The notes beneath the pieces are model-generated. The model was not told where the DNA came from. It made no database searches and saw only the letters and a list, made by a program, of their open reading frames with translations. Shown in pieces: positions 1 to 10,800 of a DNA stretch of 64,000 bases (positions are counted from its first letter, which is position 1; each line of letters begins with the position of its first letter). This DNA is from Planococcus citri (taxonomy: Eukaryota > Arthropoda > Insecta > Hemiptera > Pseudococcidae). A program made the position numbers and the translations under genes. Location: NCBI RefSeq assembly GCF_950023065.1, contig NC_088677.1, forward strand, positions 30,277,230 through 30,341,229, given 5' to 3'.

Positions 1-1103
1 CAAAGTAAAAATGCGAGAAAATTCTTTGATGTGTGATTTAAAGAACATAACAAAAAATGCATTTACAAAAATCATCGTTAATTTCTATTTTCTGCTATTT
101 GTATTAAACTTGTTATCACTTTCATTTTTTCATTCAAATATCAAAATTCTGTTCCATTAAAGAAGGTTGTCTGAAATGTAACCAGTGATGTTTGAGAAAC
201 AAATTATTGGCATATTTTTTCCACAGACAAAAATTTTCAAAAAAAATATCTTTTCTCATTTTTTGTAAATTTAATTTTTTTGTGAGCAGAAAAGTTGCCT
301 ATTTTTGAAATTGAAGGGGCAAGTGTCCTTTCAAAAAAAAGTCAGTAGAACTTGTCAGGCCCGACGAGAGGGGGGGTGCAAGGGGTGCAACTGCATCGGG
401 CCCGCACATTTTCGAAGGGCTCGCAAATGAAGTTGGCAAGACTTAGCAATTTTGAGTGACAAGTTGGAAACTTTACAATTTTGAATGTTCAATGATGAAC
501 TGACATCTCTGAAATTCATAAATTGCGTTTAAAACTGTTGAATACTAATACTACTATTTTTCAAACAAAGTTCCTCAAAAAATTTTCGCCCTCAGTCTGC
601 TCGGGTATTATTGTAACCTTCTCTTAATATTTTTAAATTTTGAAAATCTCTTCAAAATTAAAATTACGTCTCATAATTTAATCATTTTTTATTTATATCT
701 TTTATTAAAAATAAATTGAATTCCACTCAATTGCAAAGTGTGTACAAATTATCCACAAACTTTTAACGCCTTCAAAGTATCATCATTTTTTTTTTAAATT
801 AAAAAGAAGATAAAGGCATTGCCTATCCCTGAATTTGAAGGGGCAAATTACGTTTTTTAAAACCAACAGTCAACATTTATTTCTGATCTCGAGGGTGGTA
901 GAACATCGAAAATTGAACAAAATTGCCAATCACGACTTGTTGTCAACTTGCAAATTGAAGGGGCTACGAATGAGCTTCGATTTCAAAATATCCCAATGAG
1001 AAAAGTAATCGCAGAAATGAATAAGTTAGTAGGGCACCTACGTCTGAAAATGAACAAAATGTTGTTATGATCAATTTTTATCTTACTCTGAAGTTGAAAT
1101 TCA
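1..1103. other. AT-rich DNA downstream of the gene; no gene seen
   Basis: Homopolymer-rich sequence with no supported coding region. A GC-rich patch at about 357-420 (caggcccgacgag, then ggtgcaaggggtgcaa, then cgggcccgc) stands out and looks like the end of a dispersed repeat. The phrase 'gaaggggc' near a run of A/T recurs at 312, 838 and 957, which suggests decayed copies of a repeat. Confidence 0.4.
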
Positions 1104-1174
1104 ATTGGGATTCAAAAATTATAAATTTACCTACTATAAAAATGTCATTAAATTTATAATTTTTGAATCCCAAT
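1104..1174. repeat. Foldback: 26-bp perfect inverted repeat with 19-nt loop
   Basis: Arms 1104-1129 and 1149-1174 are exact reverse complements. They begin attgggattc on the left and end gaatcccaat on the right. The loop is 1130-1148. Sequence just outside the arms shows weaker continuing similarity with an insertion. It could be a miniature foldback transposon or a transcribed hairpin; the perfect, very AT-rich stem argues against a typical microRNA precursor. Confidence 0.7.
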
Positions 1175-1876
1175 AAGTTTTTGAATTTTAATCATTGATC
1201 TCTGCGAAATAAACAGACCTCATTTTATAAATGTCATAATATAAATAGAAGATTATGGTGAATTGTAATCGTTTTTTTTTAAATATAAAAAATGGTCTTT
1301 TATTTTTGAAATTTTGAACATTATGATTTCAGTGCTTTTTTTGTTTTTTTCATCTTGGATATTTTTTTCTTAATTTTGTACCTACGCTATTTTTTTGGAA
1401 TTTTAAATTTTTTTAAAAATATTAGTATCAGCAGGCAATTATTGGATTCAATTTTGAAAAAATTTGCTCGAATCACATTTTAAAATCTATTGTTTCATGA
1501 GCAAGCACTCTGAAACCAATAACAAAAAAACTTTCATTTTTTTCACTGGTATAGGTACTCAAGATATTCATATTCCAACTACCAAATCACGTTTTTTCGA
1601 AACAATAATAATTCAATATGGCACTATTTTATTCAACAATTACAAAACATTTATCGTACACATTACACAACACATGGATCAACAAAATTTCGTTTTTTAG
1701 ATGATAATTTACTCGTATTCTCACTCGCTAAACTTACGCATAGTGAATTTCATTCTGTAGATGAAAAAACAAAATAAGTATATCTACTCATCAATTAAAT
1801 TCTAATCGATAGATTTTACGTAGGTATGTTTAATCAAGGAATGAAATTTTTTTAGAAAAACTAAACAATAATTTGA
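1175..1876. other. AT-rich DNA without a recognised gene
   Basis: Contains T and A homopolymer runs and short chance open frames with no domain or composition signal. Additional AATAAA hexamers for the minus-strand gene lie at 1633-1628 and 1303-1298. Confidence 0.4.
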
Positions 1877-1882
1877 TTTATT
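1877..1882 (-). terminator. Candidate polyadenylation signal AATAAA
   Basis: The plus strand reads tttatt, so the minus strand carries AATAAA about 870 bases past the stop codon. It is the first exact hexamer after the stop; further ones occur at 1633-1628 and 1303-1298. In DNA this AT-rich, chance occurrence is common. Confidence 0.25.
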
Positions 1883-2748
1883 TCATCAAAAAAAAAGAAA
1901 GAAATTAAATTAAGTTAAATAGGTATAAAAAAAATATTTGCAACAACATTTTTACTCTAGGTACATAAAAATGCATCAACATTTTCATTCGGTTACATGG
2001 AATGAAATAAATTGACGTAAAATAAAATTTACAGGACATAGAATATTATGTAATGTACGTATAAATACGTACATCATTATCATCATCATCAGGTACAAGG
2101 TAAACTATGCCACAAAAAAAACATCGTTTTAGTGAAAAAAGTTCTTTTTACATCATTCAAGTAGGTATGCAATACTTTAAAAAAATTACGACTCGAAATT
2201 CCCTCGTGTTATTAGATCATCTTGAAATTTATCTCTCTTCTAATATAGCTTTTTACTTCTTATAACGTATAGTATAAGGTAATGGTACTTCGCAACGTCA
2301 AATATCAAAATGATAAAACGTAGCTAGAGGTTTTTTTTTTAAATAAACATCTTAATATTTTTCAGTCATTTCTCTCCAGTGAAATCTTCATCGTCAAACT
2401 CGAACGTTTACAGAAAAACATACGTACGTAATATAGGTACGATGATACGTAGATGAAACAATTAACGTCATTATGACGTAAGGTAATACTCCATATTACA
2501 TATTTTTTTCGATAAAACACGCATCAACGTTTACAAACTATAGGTATCTGCTCTTGTCTGGATACCCCTACCCAACATTTATGTAAATCCAAATCGAACC
2601 TGCTCGTACAAATTTTACCCATTAAAATGGTTCTCGAACTTGAACAGTGTTTTGCCAACCAACCAGCCAATGTTGGTTTTTTATATCACACTTAGACAAT
2701 AAATTACAAGTAATAAATTTATACGTTGAACGTTGACTGGATAGGGCA
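1883..2748 (-). other. Probable 3' UTR
   Basis: Sequence following the TAA stop on the minus strand. It lacks obvious repeats and has the complex texture rich in ACGTA words, unlike the homopolymer-rich DNA beyond it. The first canonical polyadenylation hexamer I find downstream of the stop is at 1882-1877, which gives a 3' UTR of roughly 0.9 kb. The exact end is unproven. Confidence 0.35.
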
Positions 2749-4881
2749 TTAGCGATTCGGTCCGTTATGACGAGTTTCCGATAGTACAGCGGTTTTATGT
2801 GTAGGAGAAGGCAAATGATTGGACGAAGCGAAAGTTGCCGGTTTACCATTTTCTAAACCATCTTCGGATAATTTATATTTTCTCGGTTTTGGTACGACAA
2901 TATCGTCTTTATTTATTAAAGATACTTTTAACGAAGGTTCGGTGTTGGCACGTATCGGTATCCTGGAACCGGCTGCTTTGACCGGCGACACTGACTGACT
3001 TAATTTTGGTATTTTGTTGGTCGAACTGGGCGATTTGATTTTACTGTATTTCAAATTCGGCGTCGAATTCGACGTGGAATTCGAATTCAACGCTAGGATT
3101 TGTTCGTCGGACATGTTTTCTTTGGAAAATTTCGAATAATTTTTCTGAGTGGAATTTTTCAACTCGATCGAGGTCTCTTTTGGACTACCGTGGTCTTCGC
3201 TGACGCCGTTCGTGTACGTCATCTCCTTAACCGTATCTATGGAAGAATCGTCCTTGGTCGAGTCTTCGTTTTCGTAGTCATTGGTCGAGTTCTCGGGTGA
3301 GCTGACCGGTGACGTATCGTTGATCATCGTCGAAGCAGAATGATTGGTATCATTGCTGATAGTCTTACTCTCGATGAATTCTAAAGTTTTGGAATCGTCG
3401 TTCGTCGACTCGTCGCCGTTGATTTTGTCGTTTCCCGACGATATTTCCGCAGCGGTGACGAATAAAGTTAGGTCGCTGATGTTGACTTTGCTCAAATCTT
3501 CGTCGTCGCCGCCATTCGATACTTTGATTTCGGTCACGTAAGTTGGTAGGTTGGGCATCGGTGACGTGGGAAGATCAGGAACTTTTTCGTCGATATCTGC
3601 GAACACGCTATCTTTGATGGATTCGTCTTGCAGATCGAAATTCAATTCCCAACTTATATTGCTGCAGTGCGAATCGATCGATAAGAATTTATTATCATCG
3701 TCTGGTAATTTCATCGGAGTCGAAGACGTCAATAGGTTATCGTTCGTATCGGAAGATATGCTGCAATTATCTTCTCCGTTCTTCGTCTTCACAGCCTCCT
3801 CCAACGTGCCAAATAGAGACGATTTTTTCAACTTTGTCATCCCAATATCTGATTTGGAATCTTTAAGAAAAACATCCTCGCTACTAAGGTCTTCTTCGGG
3901 CGGTAAAGGAGCTTTGCGTTTTTTACTGCCACGAGGCGTGTGCTCGGTAAGCTCGAGTGAAACTGCACGTTCCAGCGGAACAGGAGAATCGGTATCGGTT
4001 ATTTTAGACAAATCCCCCAAAGAGGCTGCTTTTCTACTCGATTCTTCTGGAATGTGATGTACGGTAATATGCGACGAATTCAATTCGATGGTATTTATAT
4101 CAGGTTCGGCTTCCGAATCGCTGTCTTTGCAATCGTAATTGTTGTTTTTATTCACCTCGTTCTCGATCTCATTCAATAAATTGAATTCGACATCGGCTAA
4201 AGCCACCGGTGGCGGGGGTGCTTTCCTTTTCGACTTCTTCGCAGCGTCTTCGTTCGAACTAACGCTGGATGATCGAAGACGTAGATTTATATCTTCTTGA
4301 GGTTTAAAATCATCGACGATTTCTACCGTGGTACTCACGCTGGTGGTTTTCGGCGATGACGCAGGCTGCATTTCGTCCGCCTTCTTCTCGACCTTTTGCA
4401 TTTCGGAATCTTTGGAGGAGATTTTTTCGCTAGACTTTTGTATGTGGTTGTTTAATTTCTCCTTTAGGTTTTGTATACCTTTGACCAGCTTGGTTTTCAT
4501 GTTGTTGTCTTTGAAGGTGGACGTGAGCGAGTTACCGGTGGGTGGTTTTTCTGGCTGATGGTGAGATAACACAGGAGGTGATAAATCTACTTCGTCGAAA
4601 CTCAACGTAGGTGTTTTCGTATCGATACCAGAATCGCTTTGAATATCGATGACGGTCGAGTTCGCGTTTCGTTGTATTTCGCTGCTGGTTACAGACGGCG
4701 ATGATGTCGAATTTTCCAAATTTACTTTGGTTTTGATATCGGGCAGCACTTTGACGCCGTATTTGAACATTTTATCCGAGATTTCCGATACTTCCAGAAT
4801 GGCTGGTTTACTTTCGACTGCAGGTTCTGGTTTCTTGTCGATTGAATTGAAGTTCAGTTTGCGCGGGACTATTTTTTGAAT
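2749..4881 (-). CDS. Exon 7: long disordered C-terminal tail and stop
   Basis: The terminal coding exon has 710 codons (residues 244-953) plus TAA. The acceptor ttttcag lies just above 4881, and the frame enters with IQKIVPRKLNF. Composition is dominated by Ser, Asp, Glu, Asn, Lys and Thr with almost no aromatic residues, which indicates disorder. Landmarks are an amphipathic charged helix near 371-411, KRKAPPPP at 461-468, KKRKAPLPP at 563-571, and a basic Ser/Pro-rich C-terminal region holding SRIP at 882-885. The protein ends in RHNGPNR, which is not a typical PDZ ligand. The exon is clearly richer in CG-containing codons than the surrounding introns. Confidence 0.88.
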   Translation of the reverse strand: MQKIVPRKLNFNSIDKKPEPAVESKPAILEVSEISDKMFKYGVKVLPDIKTKVNLENSTSSPSVTSSEIQRNANSTVIDIQSDSGIDTKTPTLSFDEVDLSPPVLSHHQPEKPPTGNSLTSTFKDNNMKTKLVKGIQNLKEKLNNHIQKSSEKISSKDSEMQKVEKKADEMQPASSPKTTSVSTTVEIVDDFKPQEDINLRLRSSSVSSNEDAAKKSKRKAPPPPVALADVEFNLLNEIENEVNKNNNYDCKDSDSEAEPDINTIELNSSHITVHHIPEESSRKAASLGDLSKITDTDSPVPLERAVSLELTEHTPRGSKKRKAPLPPEEDLSSEDVFLKDSKSDIGMTKLKKSSLFGTLEEAVKTKNGEDNCSISSDTNDNLLTSSTPMKLPDDDNKFLSIDSHCSNISWELNFDLQDESIKDSVFADIDEKVPDLPTSPMPNLPTYVTEIKVSNGGDDEDLSKVNISDLTLFVTAAEISSGNDKINGDESTNDDSKTLEFIESKTISNDTNHSASTMINDTSPVSSPENSTNDYENEDSTKDDSSIDTVKEMTYTNGVSEDHGSPKETSIELKNSTQKNYSKFSKENMSDEQILALNSNSTSNSTPNLKYSKIKSPSSTNKIPKLSQSVSPVKAAGSRIPIRANTEPSLKVSLINKDDIVVPKPRKYKLSEDGLENGKPATFASSNHLPSPTHKTAVLSETRHNGPNR

Positions 4882-7800
4882 CTGAAAAATATAGAGAATT
4901 TTTTAATGAAATGAGCGATTTTTATCAATTTAAATGAAATTTTCATCTTTGATTTTTCAATTTTGCTCGTCATTTAAAAAAAAAAAACAATTTCTGCACA
5001 TCGAAAATAAATAGGAGCAAGAATTTCAAAGATTGTATACTTGAGTAAATAGGTGAAGATAACATTTTTACCCTTTTGAGTCTTGATTAGGTATAAATAG
5101 TTTTATTCGATTTTTTTCGTTTCAAACTTTTTATTTTGATCAAATGATGTTTCAATTTTTTTTGTAATTTTCAGAATTTTTCTGATTTGTTTTTAACCAA
5201 ATTTTTTATATTTTTACTTTGTTTGTTTTTTTTTCTTCATGTCACTACTTACTCAAAAATGTTTTTCATTTCAACAAAACAGGTGTACTCAGTACTCTCA
5301 GGCATCCATTATTTTGATCAATTTTACAATTTTTAGGAAGGGAAGGGAGGGGAGAGGAGAGGGAGGGGTATTTCTACTCACCTTTTTTCAAGCAGGAAAA
5401 CACTCACATCGCAAAGTACATATCATCAACTTTTTATAGTCTTTTTTCCCCATTTTGTTGTAAAAAAATGGATTTCATACCTTTGGTTTTTACATAACTA
5501 TTTAAAATTTTTGTGATTTTTTTTGGTTTCTTTTTTTTAAGGAAAATTTTTCAACTTTTTCGTGTCCTTTTTTATTTTTTTCAAACAATTTTTCCATCTT
5601 TTTTGCATTTTTAGCCTTTCTTTAGAAGAAAAAAAAACTGATTTAAACATGTTTTTATTACTGCTCAAAAATATCAATTCGAAAAAAAAATCACATCTTT
5701 AGTTTTACGTAACTATATTTTTTTTTTTTCAAACAATTTTTCTATCTTTATTTTTGGGCTTTTTTTATGAAAATACCTGATTTGAACGTTTTTATCACTG
5801 CTCAAAAATACCACATCTTTAGCTTTACATAACTTTTCTCTCATTTGTAATTTTTCACAAAAAATTTTTTCTTGTAACCTCTTTTTTCATTTTAGGAAAG
5901 TATAATATCAATTTTCTCATGTTCTTTTTCATTTTTTTTTTTTGAAAATTTTTCCACCTTTTTTGCACTTTTCAAATTTTTTTCAACTTATAAGAACACA
6001 TTCCAACTTTTTCAAATTTTTGCAATTTTTCATTCAACTTTTCTCCAATTTTTACACCGACAAGCGTCACAAAATTAAAATTATTCATTTTTTGATTTCT
6101 CAAAGTACATCAATTTTTGATTTTTTTCTCATTGAATTGAAAAAAATTGAATTTTAGTTTGCTACGTGAAGTTTTACATAATGTAGGTAGTTATTTTTTC
6201 TATGTTTCCAAGAGATTTATGACTTTTTTATTGACATCTGGCTTGAAAATTTAGCATTTTTAGAATTTTTTAGAAACAAAATTACGATTTATACGGATTA
6301 AAAAAACTGAAATTTGATTTTTACAATAACACTTCACACTTCATCCGTCAAAATTCAATTTTGACCACCAAGATAAACCATGAGTGGTATGTACATACCT
6401 TAAAAAAAAAAAAAAAAAAAAAAAAAAGGAAAATCCCTCGATGTGACATTTTTGTAAAACTTGAAAATTAAAGGGGCTACGAACAGATTTGAAGAAAAAC
6501 ACAGCATCGTGAAGTTTAAAAATGATCAAATGAATGAATAGTGAGTCCAAAAGATGACCAAATTTCATCGTTACAATTTTCTATCAAGGGCTAAAATTTA
6601 AAAAGTTATTAGCCCTATTAGCCCTTCAAGGCCCAAAGTTGATGACGAACCTGCACAATTTGGATAAAAATAAATTTTCAAATTTCAATCCGATCCAAAA
6701 AGTTGTGATGACAAAATTTTTTCGTTTTTTACAACGAACGGAATTAAAATTCTATATTTAACGAAAAAATAATAATTTTTTACTTGAATTACGAGTTGAA
6801 AAGCTTTTATAGCTTATTTTTCTCAGAATTTTTAATTTAAAAAAAAACTCAAAGTACGTAAAATATTAATAAAGATAGAATTAAAATAATTGAATACCTT
6901 GTATCTATTCTTTTGGTTTTTTTTAAATTCTAAATTTTTTCTCAAAATCTCATTGTATCCCTTTAAAATTAAATCTTGAAATTCTTCAACATTCTAAAAC
7001 CTTTCCAATTCAAAATAGCAAATTTTCGAGCAAAATCGTAAAATCCACTAATGAAAAAATTTCAGCCCCAAAACTCAAAAAAAAAATTACCTGCTGCGCG
7101 GTCGAAAACGACTGACTTCTGTAAAACGAATGCGTGGAATTCGGACTACTCCTTTTGGCATCGGCGTTCGCAGTCATTGAACTATCTTCAACTTCGATTT
7201 CAACTTCGTAAGGAGACGCGTAGCTTAATATGGCCTTTGCATCTTCGTACACCATGTGACTAAAATTGATACGAATAGCGGATATTCGGTCGCCTAAAAA
7301 GAAGAAAAAAAATCATACGTAAATCATTCTCATTCATTCGTGTTTCTTTTTTTAAATCCAATATCTACATATTATAGGTTTCACGTTTACTATAAGAGTA
7401 AGAGGTAGAAAGACTGGTTAAAATATGTTCGTGTAACATTTTTGTTAGTTGTTTTGACCGCGGCTAGAGTGAAATCTCTAATGAAAATAAATGCAATTTG
7501 TAATCCTAATCGTCCATTATATACGAACACATGTATCATTGCATTTATACAGCTAAACCTATATAAACGAAATTTACTAACCGCAAATAGCACTATGGGC
7601 TACACACGAGTACGAGTTCAAGTTTCTATTAAGGTTTTAGGTTTAGCCTGTGCGCCTAAATATTCTCACACCGAAAAAAATTACCAACAATATTCCACGA
7701 TATTTTTCAAAAATAATTAATAAAATTTAGCTATTTTTACGTTTCTTTATAATCAAGATCACAGTAGGGTTAATTATTTTTTTCCTCTCTTTTCGAACAA

Positions 7801-10800
7801 AACAATAATTAAACAATCGAACGAAAACGTTACAACGTGACCGAAGCATCATCAAAGAATAAGATGGCAAAGAAAAAAAGTGTAATTAGTTTTGAATTTT
7901 TTTCCCATATTAATCTTATGAAGAGCTGTCAAGTTTTTATAATTTGCACAAAACCGCTATACTTGTACCTACATTATTACGTTATAAAACTAGTCTTAGA
8001 TGCTGAAACAATGGTAAGACCAATTAAACAAAAATTCTTTTTTAAACGTTTATAAAAAAAGACCTGCGTATGTGTAAGTGAGTGGATAATTTGTACTATT
8101 ACCTACATTATAATAATAACTCGGTTATAAATATACGTATTCGTTCAATGACTGCAGTATAGAGGTAATATCTACAATTTTACAGTAGTCTGCCTAGGTA
8201 TATTCTCGTATGTTACACTTGCATGGTAATCATGCGTGTAAAACTGCAACTGTAGATATGTATTATGGTGAAAATTAATGTACCCACTTTTGTTGGCAGA
8301 GGCACATGGATTACGCGCGGTTTCGAATTCTAAACGTAATTAAATAATACGATGTCGATATCAAACGATTGCATTTAGTAATTTTATTTTATTACCTTGT
8401 TTGATCATTCCTGTTTCCGAAGCTGGTCCACGATGGAGTAAATCTTTCACATAAATGCCATCCCTCATGTTACCACAGATATCGAAACCTAGTCCGGTGA
8501 AATCTTTGCTTTTTAATGGAATTACATTGGTTTTTTGATCGCTGCTGGTGCCAGCCTGAAAAAAAAATGATTAGATATAAATCACGACAATCCGGAAATA
8601 AGAGAAAAATCCATTTTTTGAGAATTCATAGACCCGGGGATAGTTTGAGAAAGGTATCTAATGATATGGATCATGGAAATTTATGATACCTTTAAAATTT
8701 CTTTTAAAAAATCGTTTGAAATGGTGTAAAATATCAAATGAGCGATCAAAAGTTGTGTATAAATTTTCAGAAGTTACTGTTGATTTTTTTTTACAATAGA
8801 AAAACTGATTTTAATTACGTAAACATAATATTTTGAACAATTCATACTTCTTGACATTGTTAATTGCAAGTTTTATACAGACATTTTGAAATTTTAAAAA
8901 AAATCCAAATTTCTAAAACATTTTTTTGCACTTTTTCAACTTTTTTTCGATTTTGGAAGGAGGTGTCAAGAAAACGCCAGGAAATGTAGTCAAAAACTTT
9001 TTAAAAAAAAAAACCTTCGAATTCCCAATTTGAACCTAAAGCACTTTTCCCCATTTTGCATTTTACAATTCAATATTCAAGAATTCTTGAAAAGATTTCA
9101 ATGAAAGTGCTGAGAGTCTAATTTGAAGTAGATGCGAAAAAAAAATCATTCTAGGAAAATTTTCACCAACGTGCTCACTTTTTTTCAAAGATGAATAAAA
9201 AAATTAATTTTTTTGAAAACTCATAATACGTATTATGAGGAATAATTATGGTCTTGAAAAACACTAATGCCAAATCAGATTTTTTTGATATGTTCGAATA
9301 GAACGTGATGTAAAATACTTTGGACTCGAGCCCTCGTCATTTCTCCTTATCAAGGTTTAAATTTTCACAGATTTCAAAAAAAAAAGTTGAAAAATTTTCA
9401 CTTCTATTTTTATTTATTTATTTTATTGGGTGCCATGAACAGCTACTATGGCTAGGGGCACCTCATCATTACATTTGGCACAGTTATCTACATAGCAAAT
9501 TATAAATTATAGATATTACAAAGTAAGAAAATTTATAATGTAAGCATATAATTATTAAACTATAGTTTTTGTCTTAGTCCTGTGATATTTACAAAGTTCA
9601 GTACATTATTTATTGCGACTGGATCATCTGATAGGATAGTATTTATTTGATTGGAATTTAGAAAGAGAGAGCGAGTATGTTGGAAAATGGGACAGTGTAT
9701 GAGTATGTGGGGAACATTTAGAGGAACATTGCAAGTGGAACACATAGGAGGAGGTTGTTTTAGGAATAAGTATTGATGGGTGAGTAAAGAGTGTCCAGTT
9801 CGAAGGCGAGTTAGTATTACTTCTGAACGACGGTTGGGTTGTTCAGATGTTTTCCAGAATGATGCAGAGTTTTTAATACTTTTTAATTTATTTGTGTTAG
9901 GAATTTGGGACCAGTAGGAGTGGAACTCATCAAACATGATCTTTTTTGCATGTAATTTTAAGTCAGAAAGGGGAACTGGTATGTTTGCTATAGGTAGATT
10001 TTTAAAAGCCTGTTTAGCAGTTTTGTCAGTAATTTCATTACCTTCTATTTGAGAGTGTGAAGGGATCCAACATAACACTAAATTTTGAAGCTGAGGAGTA
10101 GACTGAAGAAAATTTACAATTTCTTGAGAGATGGGATGAGAGTTCTTTGATTTATAATTTTTTATAGATAGGATTGCAGAGAGTGAGTCAGAGAAGATGA
10201 CAGTTTCGTTTTGTAAGAAGTCTGTAGTGTATAAAATAGCATATTTTATCGCATACAATTCAGCAGTTAGAATGGTGCATTGAGAAGGCAGAGCAATAGG
10301 AGTGGTAAAGTCCTTTTGAGTGAAAGCACAACCTACAAATTGATTTGATTTTGAACCATCTGTGTATATTTGATTAAATTTTTCATATTTGTTTAGAAGA
10401 CAGAGAAAATGTTTTTTGAAAATTATTGGATTTGTTTGTTTTTTATTAAATTCTGTTAGGGAGAGGTCAATGGTAGGATTATAATTTTGCCAGGGTGGTA
10501 GTAGGTTAATTGGGAAATGTAGGATATTGATATTGTTAGAGTCAATATCATTAAGAAAATTACCAAAATTTGTAGGGGTAGATTGCATATTAGTGGAGTA
10601 TTGTAAGTTAATGTTAAAGTTTGAGTTGGCTTTGATGTTTAGGAAGGATAGAGCAGAGATATAATGTCTACGAATGTTTAAAGGACATTCAAAAGCATCA
10701 GTTAAAAGACTGGGAGTGGGAGTAGATCTAAAAGCACCTGTAGCTATTCTCACGCTTGTATTTTGAATTGTGTTCAGTTTATCAAGGGTGGAGGAAGGGG

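Larger units (their letters stand above)
4882..7090 (-). other. Intron 6: T-rich, with a G-run cluster and a 26-bp A tract
   Basis: The intron lies between exons 6 and 7. It is rich in T tracts and in repeated phrases such as 'caatttttc' and 'actgctcaaaaata' (twice, near 5660 and 5800), which indicates degenerate internal duplication. It holds a purine block with runs of G (5336-5368) and an uninterrupted A tract (6402-6427). No gene is seen. Confidence 0.6.

Noticed and set aside
1104..1174. microRNA precursor
   Set aside because: The stem is perfectly paired, extremely AT-rich and lacks the bulges usual for animal precursors; a foldback element is more likely.
3551..4057. Plus-strand open frame of 168 codons
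   Set aside because: Antisense shadow of exon 7, whose codon use and splice fit support the minus strand.
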